The notes: a model not told the origin generated them from the letters alone. 64,000 nt of DNA from Pseudomonas kairouanensis (GCF_004682055.1 NZ_QUZU01000003.1:62001-126000); one strand, 5' to 3'. Shown: positions 24,489-33,531, counted from the first letter of the stretch. Translations and numbers: made by a program.

Positions 24489-25616
24489 ATGTTATCGAAC
24501 AAGTCCTTGGCACTGGCGCTTTGCCTCACCATTACTGGCTGCGCACAAACTCCACAAAATGATGCCGATGGCGGGCATTGGTGGTCATTTGGATCCGACA
24601 AGGCGGCGACCAAGGACGCAGTCGCTCAAACCGACGCCAAGCCTGCCGCTGGTGCCAAGCCTGCCTCACCCGTAGCCGCCGCTGCCGCGCCTGCTGCCAA
24701 GGCTGATACCGGCTCCAGCTGGTGGCCGTTCTCCTCCAAAAGCGCTGACGACAAGGCTGCCGACGCCAAGGCCGATTTGAAAGCCGATCTCAAGGCCGCC
24801 ACGCCAGCACCTGATGCCGCTGCCGTCGCCAAAACCGACAGCGAAACTCACTGGTGGTGGCCGTTCGAAAGCAAGCCAAAGCCACTGGCCAAGGTCGATG
24901 TGACCAACGTGCCGATGCCTGACCCGAAAATTACCCAAGCCTGGCTCGACGACTACGAGCCACGCCTGCGTGCTGCCATCAAGGACAGCAACCTGCAGCT
25001 GGAACGCCGTGACAACGTATTGGTGGTGATCGCGCCGGTAGACGGCTCCTACAACCCTAAGCGCCCGGCGATGCTGTTGCCGGTCACCTTGGGTCCGTTC
25101 ACCCGTGTTGCCAAGGCGGTTGAAGCCGATCCCAAGACTGCCGTATTGGTACTGGGCCATGTGGATGCCACGGGTACCGCGCCTGCGAGCCAGGCGTTGA
25201 GCAAGGAGCGTGCGCAATCCATCGCGTCCATCTTCAGCCTCAGCGGCCTGAAGCAAGACCGCCTGATGCTGCGTGGCATGGGCGACTTGATGCCGCGTGC
25301 CGCCAACGACAGCACCCAGGGCCGTGCGCTGAACCGTCGCATGGAAATTATGTTCACTCAGCGTACAACTATGTTGGCCCTGTTGAGCAAGTACAACTCG
25401 GGCAAGACTCCGCCTGTGGCTGAGATGGTTGCCGTGCAGAATGCTCCGGCACCGGCGCCTGCTGCTGCCAAAGCCCCTGCGAAAAAGGCACCCGTTGCCA
25501 AGAAAGCTGCTGCCAAACCAGCCGCCAAAAAGGCCCCGGCCAAGCCTGCTGCCAAGAAACCGGCTGCGGTTAAAGCCAAGGCCGCTGCACCGGCGAACGA
25601 CCAGGCGAAAAACTGA
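24489..25616 (+). CDS. OmpA-family lipoprotein with WWPF repeats and Lys/Ala-rich tail
   Basis: 375 residues. The lipoprotein signal ends in TITGC (Cys18). The next 120 residues are low-complexity Ala/Lys/Asp with three spaced aromatic cores: HWWSFGSDK, SSWWPFSSKS and THWWWPFESKP. A shortened OmpA-type domain (about 150-300) has VLVLGHVDATGTAPASQALSK in two pieces and GRALNRRMEIMFT. The C-terminal 60 residues are Lys/Ala/Pro repeats (KKAPVAKKAAAKPAAKK), resembling histone H1-like or TolA-like spacers. It is probably an outer-membrane lipoprotein facing the periplasm whose basic tail could bind anionic polymers; that role is inference. Confidence 0.85.
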   Translation: MLSNKSLALALCLTITGCAQTPQNDADGGHWWSFGSDKAATKDAVAQTDAKPAAGAKPASPVAAAAAPAAKADTGSSWWPFSSKSADDKAADAKADLKADLKAATPAPDAAAVAKTDSETHWWWPFESKPKPLAKVDVTNVPMPDPKITQAWLDDYEPRLRAAIKDSNLQLERRDNVLVVIAPVDGSYNPKRPAMLLPVTLGPFTRVAKAVEADPKTAVLVLGHVDATGTAPASQALSKERAQSIASIFSLSGLKQDRLMLRGMGDLMPRAANDSTQGRALNRRMEIMFTQRTTMLALLSKYNSGKTPPVAEMVAVQNAPAPAPAAAKAPAKKAPVAKKAAAKPAAKKAPAKPAAKKPAAVKAKAAAPANDQAKN

Positions 25617-25643
25617 TCCGTTGAACCAGAAGGATAAAGCTGC

Positions 25644-26291
25644 ATGACCCAGGCCCTGGCCGATATGCGCCGAGACTACACACGGGATGGTTTGAGCGAG
25701 GCCCAGGCTCCGAGCGAACCGTTTGCGTTGTTCCACCAATGGTTCGGTGACGCGGTGAAAACCGAGCAGCCGCCGGTGGAGGCCAATGCCATGACCTTGG
25801 CCACCGTCGACCAGGACGGGCGTCCGCACTGCCGCATCCTGCTGCTCAAGGGCTTGGATGCGCAGGGCTTTACCTTCTTCACCAACTACCAGAGCGCCAA
25901 GGGCGAACAACTGGCGGCACGGCCCTTCGCGGCCATGACCTTTTTCTGGCCGACCTTGGAGCGCCAAGTGCGTATCGAGGGGCGGGTGGTCAAGGTCACG
26001 CCTGAAGAGTCGGATGCTTACTATCAGGTTCGCCCACTGGGTAGCCGTCTGGGGGCGTGGGCATCACCGCAGAGCAAGGTCATTCGTGATCGTGAAGAAC
26101 TGCAGGACCTGCTCAAGGCCACTGAACAGCGCTTTTGCGATACGCAGCCGGGCTGCCCAGAACACTGGGGTGGCTATCGCCTGCTGCCGGAGCGCATCGA
26201 GTTCTGGCAAGGCCGCGCCAGCCGCCTGCACGACCGTCTGAACTACCGCCTGCAAGATACCGAATGGACCCGCGAGCGCCTGGCGCCCTGA
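25644..26291 (+). CDS. pdxH: Pyridoxamine/pyridoxine 5'-phosphate oxidase
   Basis: 215 residues, the usual PdxH length. Family motifs are [35 protein letters not shown] (FMN contacts), [14 protein letters not shown] and, near the end, [19 protein letters not shown] with [15 protein letters not shown] as the C-terminus. It oxidises PMP or PNP to pyridoxal 5'-phosphate using FMN and oxygen. It begins 28 bases after the OmpA-family gene with AAGGATAAAGCTGC before the ATG, so the two may be co-transcribed. Confidence 0.97.
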   Translation: MTQALADMRRDYTRDGLSEAQAPSEPFALFHQWFGDAVKTEQPPVEANAMTLATVDQDGRPHCRILLLKGLDAQGFTFFTNYQSAKGEQLAARPFAAMTFFWPTLERQVRIEGRVVKVTPEESDAYYQVRPLGSRLGAWASPQSKVIRDREELQDLLKATEQRFCDTQPGCPEHWGGYRLLPERIEFWQGRASRLHDRLNYRLQDTEWTRERLAP

Positions 26292-26555
26292 GTCGCACCT
26301 TTCGTCGTTTAACCTGAATGTTGCCCTGTGCGCCGACGTCTCTATTCAAGAGGCTTCGGTCGCAGGCGGCTGTGCGGCTACAATGAAGAAACCGTCATGA
26401 CATCTCTTGGCACAAAAGCTGAGATACCGTTGGTCGAGTTTTCGGGTACTGGCAGTCTGTACTAAGGCTGAATGAAAACAGATTTCTGCCGTGCTGGCCG
26501 TGACAGGCGCCAACCTGCAGCGTTTAATGAACCCCTGTCCTTTGGAGTTGATGCT

Positions 26556-27020
26556 ATGCGTAAGTCCGTTTTACTGGTTGCCTGCTTTACCACCCTGTCA
26601 TTGTTGCTGGGTGGCTGCGCCTCGAGTCTGACCGGCGACTCGTATTCCCGTGATGAAGCGCGTCGTGTGCAGACCGTGCGCATGGGCACCATTGAATCCC
26701 TGCGTCCGGTGAAAATCGAAGGCACCAAGACCCCAATCGGCGGCGCTGCCGGTGCCGTTATCGGCGGCGTTGGCGGCAGCGCCATCGGCGGCGGCCGCGG
26801 CAGCATCGTGACGGCAGTGATCGGCGCCGTCGCCGGCGGCCTGCTGGGCTCGGCCACCGAAGAAGGCCTGACCCGCACCCAAGGCGTAGAAATCACCGTT
26901 CGCGAAGACGACGGCAGCACGCGCGCCTACGTACAGGCGGTGCAGGAGAATGAAATCTTCCGCATTGGCGACCGTGTGCGCATCATGACCGTTGACGGTA
27001 CCAGCCGCGTTACGCGTTAA
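26556..27020 (+). CDS. Glycine-zipper outer membrane lipoprotein (SlyB-like)
   Basis: 154 residues from MRKSVLLVACFTTLSLL, with lipobox LLGGC (Cys21). The middle has the double glycine-zipper helix pair PIGGAAGAVIGGVGGSAIGG and IVTAVIGAVAGGLLGSATEE of the 2TM family. The C-terminal part ITVREDDGSTRAYVQAVQ and FRIGDRVRIM is the small beta domain of SlyB/Pcp lipoproteins. It is likely an outer-membrane lipoprotein that responds to envelope stress. I use the start at 26556 rather than 26472 because the signal peptide begins there and TTGGAG precedes it. A strong terminator follows. Confidence 0.92.
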   Translation: MRKSVLLVACFTTLSLLLGGCASSLTGDSYSRDEARRVQTVRMGTIESLRPVKIEGTKTPIGGAAGAVIGGVGGSAIGGGRGSIVTAVIGAVAGGLLGSATEEGLTRTQGVEITVREDDGSTRAYVQAVQENEIFRIGDRVRIMTVDGTSRVTR

Positions 27021-27041
27021 ACGCCGGGTGTAGAAACAAAA

Positions 27042-27074
27042 AACCCCAACCGGGTGACCGGTTGGGGTTTTTTG
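27042..27074 (+). terminator. Rho-independent terminator
   Basis: AACCCCAACCGG (27042-27053), loop GTGA, CCGGTTGGGGTT (27058-27069), followed by TTTTG. A perfect 12-bp stem with a T-run ends transcription of the glycine-zipper gene. Confidence 0.92.
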
Positions 27075-27149
27075 TCGATTTCAAAAGGTTAAAGCAGTGG
27101 GAGCCTCGCCCGAATTCTAATGACTGGAGAGTGGAAGTTCGAAATAAAA

Positions 27150-27198
27150 GGCAGGCAATAAAAAACCGCCTTAGTAGGGCGGTTTTTTATTGCCTGCC
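27150..27198. terminator. Perfect 21-bp bidirectional terminator hairpin
   Basis: The arm 27150-27170 is the exact reverse complement of 27178-27198, with the 7-base loop TTAGTAG. The GC core ACCGCC/GGCGGT is flanked by A6 and T6 tracts on either side, so it can terminate in both directions. It is about 75 bases after another terminator, with no gene between them. Confidence 0.9.
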
Positions 27199-27626
27199 TG
27201 GTTTTAAACCGGCTTGCATACTCACAGGACGCGATGACATGGGGGAAATACTACTGTCGAGTACGCTGGCTTGCAAGGTACTGCGATGAGCGGTGGTCGG
27301 TATGTATAACAGTTTTATTTTTCGGTACATTCCGCAAAAAATTGACATAAAACTCTAGAGTTATCCACGAACTCGATTGCGCGCGGTTACACCTTCAAGT
27401 CGAGTGCTCAGTTAGTATCCACACCGTTCCACGTTCGTTGCTTTGTAGGTTGGCCGGGTCAGTGTCGAAGGTTTTGGACCGACCGCCACGGGCTAGTAAT
27501 CCGTGCCGGATTCATGCGGGAGGCCCATCAACCCAGCCACCTCAAAGGACGCGGTGACAGCATCCGAAGGCCCACGTGTTCCGGTAAGTGCGCTGGAGGT
27601 ATGGCCCAACTCACGGAGGGCCGAGT
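27199..27626. other. 428-base gene-free stretch, likely RNA leader or sRNA
   Basis: No ORF of normal size fits. A TTGACA element at 27342-27347 could be a -35 box, but no good -10 box lies at standard spacing. A 19-base imperfect direct repeat (17 of 19 identical) occurs at 27221-27239 and 27541-27559, centred on AGGACGCGNTGACA. Several GGA motifs, a CACGG/CCGTG hairpin (27487-27505) and a GGCCC/GGGCC hairpin (27603-27622) precede the small ORF at 27627. The segment is bounded by strong terminators on both sides, so it looks like one independent RNA unit on the plus strand. Confidence 0.55.
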
Positions 27627-27725
27627 ATGTCTAAGTTTGCACGACGTACGTGGAACCTCGTAGTGAACTGCCTGCGTGCTTATCACGTATGGAAGTTCCT
27701 ACGGGACAGCTTTGATGACCTATAA
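27627..27725 (+). CDS. 32-residue small ORF ending an RNA-like unit
   Basis: The frame runs ATG to TAA with GGAGGG seven bases upstream, and encodes MSKFARRTWNLVVN followed by CLRAYHVWKFLRDSFDDL. The peptide is amphipathic, with three basic residues near the start, two Trp and an acidic end. It uses codons rare in pseudomonads (CTA, CGA, GTA), unlike its neighbours. Part of its ribosome site lies in a GGCCC/GGGCC stem, so translation may be gated. A strong terminator follows 16 bases after the stop. One possibility is a dual-function RNA like PhrS, which also carries a short ORF, but I cannot confirm homology. Confidence 0.55.
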   Translation: MSKFARRTWNLVVNCLRAYHVWKFLRDSFDDL

Positions 27726-27740
27726 GGTCTGAGAGGTGGA

Positions 27741-27775
27741 GCCCCCTTCGGTTCAAACCGAGGGGGGCTTTTTGG
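27741..27775 (+). terminator. Strong terminator after the small ORF
   Basis: GCCCCCTTCGGTT (27741-27753) pairs with AACCGAGGGGGGC (27756-27768) with a single G-U pair, then TTTTTGG. It is polar for the plus strand and ends 18 bases before the convergent nhaA stop. Confidence 0.9.
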
Positions 27776-27792
27776 TTTTTGGAGCGGTGTCT

Positions 27793-28968
27793 TCAAGCTT
27801 TCTTGCGACTCGCCATCGCCGTCACCGCATACCCAATACACGCCGCCAATATCGACCCGGTCAGAATCCCCATGCGATCCTCCCCTGCAAACTCACTGGC
27901 GCCCGGTACAAACGCCAGGGAGCCGACAAACAGGCTCATGGTAAAGCCGATGCCGCACAGGATCGCCACGCCGAATACCTGGCCCCAATTGGCGCCGGAG
28001 GGCAGGGCGGCGAGGCCGGTCTTGACGGCGAACCAGGTGAGGCCGAACACGCCGATGGTCTTGCCCACCAGCAGGCCGGTGGCAATGCCCATCGGCACAT
28101 GGTGGGTGAAGCTTTCCAGGCTGACCCCGGCCAAGGACACACCGGCGTTGGCGAAGGCAAACAGCGGCAGGATGCCGTAGGCCACCCACGGATGCAGGGC
28201 GTGTTCCAGGGTCATCAATGGCGACGGCTCGGCGTTCTTGGTACGCAGCGGGATGCAAAATGCCAGGGTCACACCGGCCAGGGTGGCATGCACGCCGCTC
28301 TTGAGTACGCACACCCACAGGATCAGGCCGATGATCAGGTACGGCCCGAGCTTGATCACTCCCAGGCGGTTCATGGCGATCAATGCAATCAAGCACAGGC
28401 CCGCGCCTGCCAGGGAGGCCCCGGACAGGTCGGCGGAATAGAACAGGGCAATGACGATGATCGCCCCCAGGTCATCGATGATGGCCAGGGTCATCAAAAA
28501 CAGCTTCAACGACACCGGCACACGCTTGCCCAACAGGGCCAGCACGCCGAGGGCGAAGGCGATGTCGGTGGCCATGGGGATCGCCCAGCCGGACAGCGCG
28601 GCGGGGTAATCCTTGTTGATTGCCCAGTAGATCAGTGCCGGCACCACCATGCCGCCGATGGCCGCCGCTCCCGGCAGCACCACCTGGGAAGGCTTGGACA
28701 GGTGGCCGTCGAGCAACTCGCGCTTGACCTCCAGGCCGATCAGCAGGAAGAACAGGGCCATCAGGCCGTCGTTGATCCAGAGCAGGGCGGGCTTGGCGAT
28801 TATCAACGCGCCAACCTGTGCCACCACCGGTACCTCAAGAAAGGCGTTGTACAGGTGCGACAACGGTGAGTTGTTGATGATCAACGCTAGAGCGGCAGCC
28901 GCGATCAACAACAGGCCGCTGGCCGCTTCCAGCTGGAAGAAACGGGTGAAAGTGCTACGCAGAGGCAA
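27793..28968 (-). CDS. nhaA: Na+/H+ antiporter NhaA
   Basis: About 391 residues with twelve hydrophobic helices. Family segments include [40 protein letters not shown], the ion-binding region [20 protein letters not shown] with its paired acidic residues, and [17 protein letters not shown] [19 protein letters not shown]. It exchanges two protons for one Na+ across the inner membrane. I prefer the TTG at 28968 because GGAGAG lies six bases before it; a TTG at 28986 would place that ribosome site inside the coding region. Confidence 0.93.
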   Translation of the reverse strand: MPLRSTFTRFFQLEAASGLLLIAAAALALIINNSPLSHLYNAFLEVPVVAQVGALIIAKPALLWINDGLMALFFLLIGLEVKRELLDGHLSKPSQVVLPGAAAIGGMVVPALIYWAINKDYPAALSGWAIPMATDIAFALGVLALLGKRVPVSLKLFLMTLAIIDDLGAIIVIALFYSADLSGASLAGAGLCLIALIAMNRLGVIKLGPYLIIGLILWVCVLKSGVHATLAGVTLAFCIPLRTKNAEPSPLMTLEHALHPWVAYGILPLFAFANAGVSLAGVSLESFTHHVPMGIATGLLVGKTIGVFGLTWFAVKTGLAALPSGANWGQVFGVAILCGIGFTMSLFVGSLAFVPGASEFAGEDRMGILTGSILAACIGYAVTAMASRKKA

Positions 28969-29185
28969 GGGATGCTCTCCAATCAAGGTTCAATAGGTGG
29001 GTACCCTAACCCGTACCGTTAGTTGTTAAAACAAAAGTTATATTCTTATTTGTTATAAGCGGAGGAGGCCGCCAACGCCGTTTTCACGCCGCGTGATTGT
29101 GTGTCCAATTGAGTCGTTACTGTATCTGTGTGGAGTGTAGGAAACCTCCTAAGATTGGTGCTGAAAACCCTTAGAGATTCCCGTC

Positions 29186-30280
29186 ATGAGCGACCACCGC
29201 CCCTGGGCCCGCGAAGCCATTCGCATCATCGAAGCGGACTTCCAGCGCAGTGCCGACACCCACCTGATTCCCTTGCCGTTGCAGGGCTTGCCGGGTATCG
29301 CGTTGTACTTCAAGGATGAGTCCAGCCACCCCACCGGCAGCCTCAAGCATCGGCTGGCGCGCTCGTTGTTCCTGTATGCGCTGTGCAATGGCTGGCTCAA
29401 GCCGGGTGCGCCGGTGATCGAGGCCTCCAGTGGCTCCACCGCGATTTCCGAAGCCTACTTTGCGCGCATGCTCGGCCTGCCGTTCATTGCCGTAATGCCC
29501 GCCACCACCTCCCAGGAGAAGATCGCGCAGATCGCCTTCTATGGCGGCAAGAGCCACCTGGTACAAGATCCGACGCAGATCTATGCCGAATCCGAACGTC
29601 TGGCGCAGGAAAGCGGTGGTCATTTCATGGACCAGTTCACCTACGCCGAACGCGCCACCGACTGGCGGGCGAACAACAACATCGCCGAATCGATCTTCCA
29701 GCAGATGCGCTTTGAACACTATCCGGAGCCCAACTGGCTGATCTCCAGCCCCGGCACCGGCGGCACCACTGCGACCCTGGGTCGGTATGTGCGCTATCGC
29801 CAGCACAGCACTCGCGTGCTTTGCGCCGATGCCGAGCGCTCAGTGTTTTTCGATTTCTACCAAAGTGGCGACGCCAGCCTACGGCTGGACTGTGGCTCGC
29901 GCATAGAAGGCATCGGCCGGCCACGGGTGGAGGCGTCATTCCTGCCCAAGGTTATCGATGCGATGGTCAAGGTGCCGGACGCGCTGTCGCTGGCGGCCAT
30001 GCATTACCTGGCCGGGCGTTTGGGGCGGCGGGTTGGCGGTTCCAGCGGGACCAACCTGATAGGGGCGTTGGTGGCGGCGCAGCAGATGAACGCGGCGGGG
30101 GAGTCGGGGTCGATCGTGGCGATCTTGTGTGATGGGGGCGAGCGGTATGCGACGACTTATTACGATCAGGCGTGGCTGGCCGCGCAAGGCTATGAGTTGG
30201 ACGCTCTCATTGCGGCCGTCGCGGCGAGCGTGGAGCGTGGCGAGCCGCTGCCGCAGACAGTCTTGCGCGCAAATATCTGA
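29186..30280 (+). CDS. PLP-dependent cysteine synthase/cystathionine beta-synthase family enzyme
   Basis: 364 residues of fold-type II PLP enzymes. [13 protein letters not shown] carries the Schiff-base Lys54. [19 protein letters not shown] is the substrate-binding loop and [18 protein letters not shown] binds the PLP phosphate. Such enzymes catalyse beta-replacement or beta-elimination on cysteine, O-acetylserine or related amino acids. It is shorter than CysK-plus-CBS fusions, lacks a regulatory domain, and has a 90-residue C-terminal extension. There is no sulfur-metabolism neighbour, so the substrate is open. Confidence 0.88.
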   Translation: MSDHRPWAREAIRIIEADFQRSADTHLIPLPLQGLPGIALYFKDESSHPTGSLKHRLARSLFLYALCNGWLKPGAPVIEASSGSTAISEAYFARMLGLPFIAVMPATTSQEKIAQIAFYGGKSHLVQDPTQIYAESERLAQESGGHFMDQFTYAERATDWRANNNIAESIFQQMRFEHYPEPNWLISSPGTGGTTATLGRYVRYRQHSTRVLCADAERSVFFDFYQSGDASLRLDCGSRIEGIGRPRVEASFLPKVIDAMVKVPDALSLAAMHYLAGRLGRRVGGSSGTNLIGALVAAQQMNAAGESGSIVAILCDGGERYATTYYDQAWLAAQGYELDALIAAVAASVERGEPLPQTVLRANI

Positions 30281-30296
30281 CCGCACCTAAAACCAA

Positions 30297-30324
30297 TGTG
30301 GGAGGAGGCAAGCCCCACCCACAT
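30297..30324. repeat. Single imperfect REP palindrome
   Basis: TGTGGGAGGAGGCAAGCCCC then ACCCACA: one contracted REP-like hairpin instead of a pair. It sits in the 60-base gap between convergent genes and could serve as their shared terminator. Confidence 0.7.
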
Positions 30325-30340
30325 TTGGACCCATGCGCTT

Positions 30341-31954
30341 TTAGGCCTCGATGCCCAACATATCCCGCGCCAACGCTTCGGCAATCCGAATACCGTCCAC
30401 ACCCGCCGACAGAATCCCACCGGCATAACCGGCGCCTTCACCGGCCGGGAACAGGCCTTTGACATTCAGGCTCTGCATCGACGCGTCACGGGTAATGCGC
30501 AGTGGCGACGACGTGCGCGTCTCGATGCCGGTCAACACTGCATCGTGCAGCGAGTAACCCTTGATCTGCTTCTCGAACGCCGGCAGCGCTTCACGGATCG
30601 CCTCGATGGCGAAGTCCGGCAAGGCCAGGGCCAGGTCACCCAGGGCTACGCCCGGCTTGTAGGACGGCTCCACGCTGCCAATGGCCGTGGACGGTTTGCC
30701 CGCGATGAAGTCACCCACCAGTTGTGCCGGGGCTTCGTAGTTGCTGCCGCCAAGGATGTAGGCGTGGGACTCCAGGCGTTCCTGCAGCTCGATACCGGCC
30801 AGCGGGCCACCTGGGTAATCCACCTCAGGGGTGATGCCAACCACAATGCCGGAGTTGGCGTTGCGCTCGTTACGCGAGTATTGGCTCATGCCATTGGTGA
30901 CCACGCGGTTCGGCTCGGAAGTGGCCGCCACCACGGTGCCGCCAGGGCACATGCAGAAGCTGTAGACCGAACGACCGTTTTTGGCGTGGTGTACCAACTT
31001 GTAGTCGGCGGCGCCAAGCTTGGGGTGCCCGGCGTATTTGCCCAGGCGCGCAGCGTCGATCAGCGATTGCGGGTGTTCGATACGGAAACCCACCGAGAAC
31101 GGCTTGGCTTCCATGTACACGCCACGGCCGTGGAGCATGCGGAAGGTGTCGCGGGCGCTGTGGCCCAGGGCCAGGATCACATGCTTGGACAGGATCTGTT
31201 CGCCGCCATCCACAACGACGCCATTGAGTTGGCCGTCTTCGATCAGCACGTCGGTGACGCGCTGTTCGAAGCGCACTTCACCGCCAAGGGCGATGATCTG
31301 CTCGCGCATGTTTTCCACCACACCGGTCAGGCGGAAGGTACCGATGTGCGGTTTGCTGACGTAGAGGATTTCTTCCGGCGCGCCGGCTTTCACAAACTCA
31401 TGCAGAACTTTGCGGCCGTGGAACTTGGGGTCCTTGATCTGGCTGTACAGCTTGCCATCGGAAAAGGTCCCGGCGCCGCCTTCACCGAACTGCACGTTGG
31501 ACTCAGGGTTGAGCACGCTTTTGCGCCACAGGCCCCAGGTGTCCTTGGTGCGCTGGCGCACTTCCTTGCCGCGCTCCAGGATGATCGGCTTGAAGCCCAT
31601 CTGCGCCAGCAACAACCCGGCGAAGATCCCGCAGGGGCCAAAACCCACCACGATTGGACGTTGCACAAGACCTTCCGGCGCCTGGCCAACCACTTTGTAG
31701 CTGACATCCGGTGCCGGGTTGATGTTGCGGTCATCGGCGAACTTGTTCAGCAGGGCGGCCTCGCCCTTTACGTTCAAGTCGATGGTGTAGATGAAGCACA
31801 GCTCCGAGGATTTCTTGCGCGCGTCGTAGCTGCGTTTGAACAGGGTGAAATCGAGCAGGTCATCACTGGCGACGCCCAGGCGCTGCACGATGGCAGGCCG
31901 CAGGTCTTCTTCGGGATGGTCGATGGGCAGCTTGAGTTCGGTGATTCGTAACAT
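30341..31954 (-). CDS. Large NAD(P)/FAD-dependent dehydrogenase (COG2509 type)
   Basis: 537 residues. An N-terminal domain of about 90 residues (MLRITELKLPIDHPEEDLR, FTLFKRSYDARKKS) precedes a Rossmann FAD site with VVGFGPCGIFAGLLLAQMG and a glutamate-ended strand (IILERG). Conserved segments include GGAGTFSDGKLY, LALGHSARDTFRMLH and, at the C-terminus, GLFPAGEGAGYAGGILSAGVDG. This matches the uncharacterised FAD-dependent dehydrogenases related to the HI0933/GidA group. The enzymatic substrate is unknown. The protein is cytoplasmic and monocistronic. Confidence 0.88.
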   Translation of the reverse strand: MLRITELKLPIDHPEEDLRPAIVQRLGVASDDLLDFTLFKRSYDARKKSSELCFIYTIDLNVKGEAALLNKFADDRNINPAPDVSYKVVGQAPEGLVQRPIVVGFGPCGIFAGLLLAQMGFKPIILERGKEVRQRTKDTWGLWRKSVLNPESNVQFGEGGAGTFSDGKLYSQIKDPKFHGRKVLHEFVKAGAPEEILYVSKPHIGTFRLTGVVENMREQIIALGGEVRFEQRVTDVLIEDGQLNGVVVDGGEQILSKHVILALGHSARDTFRMLHGRGVYMEAKPFSVGFRIEHPQSLIDAARLGKYAGHPKLGAADYKLVHHAKNGRSVYSFCMCPGGTVVAATSEPNRVVTNGMSQYSRNERNANSGIVVGITPEVDYPGGPLAGIELQERLESHAYILGGSNYEAPAQLVGDFIAGKPSTAIGSVEPSYKPGVALGDLALALPDFAIEAIREALPAFEKQIKGYSLHDAVLTGIETRTSSPLRITRDASMQSLNVKGLFPAGEGAGYAGGILSAGVDGIRIAEALARDMLGIEA

Positions 31955-32060
31955 GACGGGATCCGGTAGGCGGCGGGCAAAGAGGCCGGCTGTTTTGCAA
32001 ACCGGCGATTATAAGCCCCAATGGCGGTTTCCCGTCATATTAAAACAGCGCAGGGCGCCG

Positions 32061-32732
32061 TCAGTCGTCGCGTGAGCCGCCGAACGACGCGCAACCACGC
32101 TGGACCTGGCCATTGACCCGCAACTCGGCGGTCATGTGTTGCAGGCTGCCGCTGGCGCTGTCCACGCAGCGTTGCGGGGCTACCCATAGCTCGACGTGCT
32201 GATTGTTGGCTTCGGTCATCAGGTTGAAGCGGCCTTCACCGATTTGCTCTTCCACATACGGCACCGCCAACGGCGGCTGGCCTTCGCGCTCCAGCACCAT
32301 GCCCTTGGCGGTGACATTCATCGCCCAGGCCGGCTTGTGGCCGTTGGCCCGCAGGATCATGCGCTTGAAGTCCGGGTCGTCGCAGGCCGAGGTCGAGCGT
32401 TCTACACGATAGAGTTGTTGCAGGTCCACCGAGCCCTGGGTGCCGGTGGCGACGCCGGAGAACTTGCCGCGCAGGTCGGCAAACAATGCGCCTTGCTGGC
32501 CGGCGAGGGAGGCGGCCTCCTGCAGGATATTGGTGCCGCCGGTGTCGTTGACCACGTAGTTGCGCTGGTCGCTGCACGGCTGGAACAACAGCTTGCCGCC
32601 CACCGCCGTGAGTTCGCCTTGCATGCGCGTAAGCCCTGCCAGCGAAGGCTTGGCCGGCTCGCTCTCGAACATCTGGCAGGCGGTGAACAGGGGCAGCAGT
32701 GCAAACAAGGCAAGGGTACGGGCGGCACGCAT
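32061..32732 (-). CDS. Putative lipoprotein (COG3650-like)
   Basis: 223 residues from MRAARTLALFALLPLFTAC, with the lipid-acceptor Cys19. The mature protein contains a beta-rich N-terminal segment (LTAVGGKLLFQPCSDQRNY) that resembles META/COG3650-type periplasmic domains, and a second half with GHKPAWAMNVTAKGMVLERE and a Cys-bearing end (VAPQRCVDSASG, GCASFGG). Four Cys in the mature part could form two disulfides. I know no defined function for this family. It stands alone between the dehydrogenase and the SDR gene. Confidence 0.8.
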   Translation of the reverse strand: MRAARTLALFALLPLFTACQMFESEPAKPSLAGLTRMQGELTAVGGKLLFQPCSDQRNYVVNDTGGTNILQEAASLAGQQGALFADLRGKFSGVATGTQGSVDLQQLYRVERSTSACDDPDFKRMILRANGHKPAWAMNVTAKGMVLEREGQPPLAVPYVEEQIGEGRFNLMTEANNQHVELWVAPQRCVDSASGSLQHMTAELRVNGQVQRGCASFGGSRDD

Positions 32733-32827
32733 AGGGGGTCTCCAGACAAGTGCCGCCACGTTACGCAGGCTGGCGGTGCATCACAACCCCACCGGCCAGC
32801 TTCAGGCAATTCTTACGGACGCAGGAT

Positions 32828-33427
32828 TTAGCCGACGATGAAAGTCTGGCCGGTCTGCAAGCCCTCTACGCTTTTGGCGTAGGCCAATGCCACATCGGCA
32901 CCCGGCACGGGTTTGTAGCCACGGAAATACGGCGCATAGCTGTCCATGGCTTCAACCAATACATTCGCGCTCACCGAGTTGACCCGCAGGCCCCGTGGCA
33001 ATTCAATCGCGGCCGCTTTGACAAAGGCATCGATTGCACCGTTGACCAGGGCCGCCGACGCGCCGGTACGAATGGGGTCACGGTTGAGAATGCCGCTGGT
33101 GAAGGTGAATGAGGCGCCGTCGTTGGCGTACGCCTGGCCAATCAGCAGCAGGTTGACCTGGCCCATCAGCTTGTCCCGCAGGCCCAGCTCAAAGTCGCTT
33201 TCGCTCATCTCGCCCAGTGCCACAAAGTTCACGCTGCCCGCCGCGCAGACCAGGGCGTCGAACTTGCCGGTCTGTTCAAACAGTTGGCGGATCGAGGCGC
33301 TGTCGCTGATATCCACTTGGAAGTCGCCGCTGCTGCGACCGATGCTGATCACTTCATGACGCTGTGCCAGTTCTGCCTTGACCTTTGAACCGACGGTGCC
33401 GCTGGCGCCAATCAACAGGATTTTCAT
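32828..33427 (-). CDS. Short-chain dehydrogenase-like protein lacking the catalytic Tyr/Lys
   Basis: 199 residues with an SDR-type Rossmann start LLIGASGTVGSKVKAEL, the NAD adenine Asp motif (FQVDISD), CAAGSVN and the active-site Ser region FTFTSGILN (Ser111). Where classical SDRs have YxxxK, this protein reads TGASAALVNG, so the usual Tyr is Thr121 and the Lys is Ala125. It may be a non-classical reductase or a cofactor-binding regulator. It is divergent from a LysR-type gene across 104 bases, which suggests that regulator controls it. Confidence 0.83.
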   Translation of the reverse strand: MKILLIGASGTVGSKVKAELAQRHEVISIGRSSGDFQVDISDSASIRQLFEQTGKFDALVCAAGSVNFVALGEMSESDFELGLRDKLMGQVNLLLIGQAYANDGASFTFTSGILNRDPIRTGASAALVNGAIDAFVKAAAIELPRGLRVNSVSANVLVEAMDSYAPYFRGYKPVPGADVALAYAKSVEGLQTGQTFIVG

Positions 33428-33531
33428 GGTGCGTGTCTCCAGAGGGGTTAGTGAGGGTTCAGTCTAGAGTGGCTTTTTTGCTGAATAAACGTGCTAATAA
33501 GCAACCTTTGGTTTTCAAATGGAAACAATCC

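Noticed and set aside
27736..28869. 377-residue plus-strand frame antisense to nhaA
   Set aside because: nhaA is well supported by transporter motifs; the opposite frame has a Gln/Gly/His-rich shadow composition.
30296..31951. 551-residue plus-strand frame
   Set aside because: It is antisense to the FAD dehydrogenase, which has clear FAD-binding motifs.
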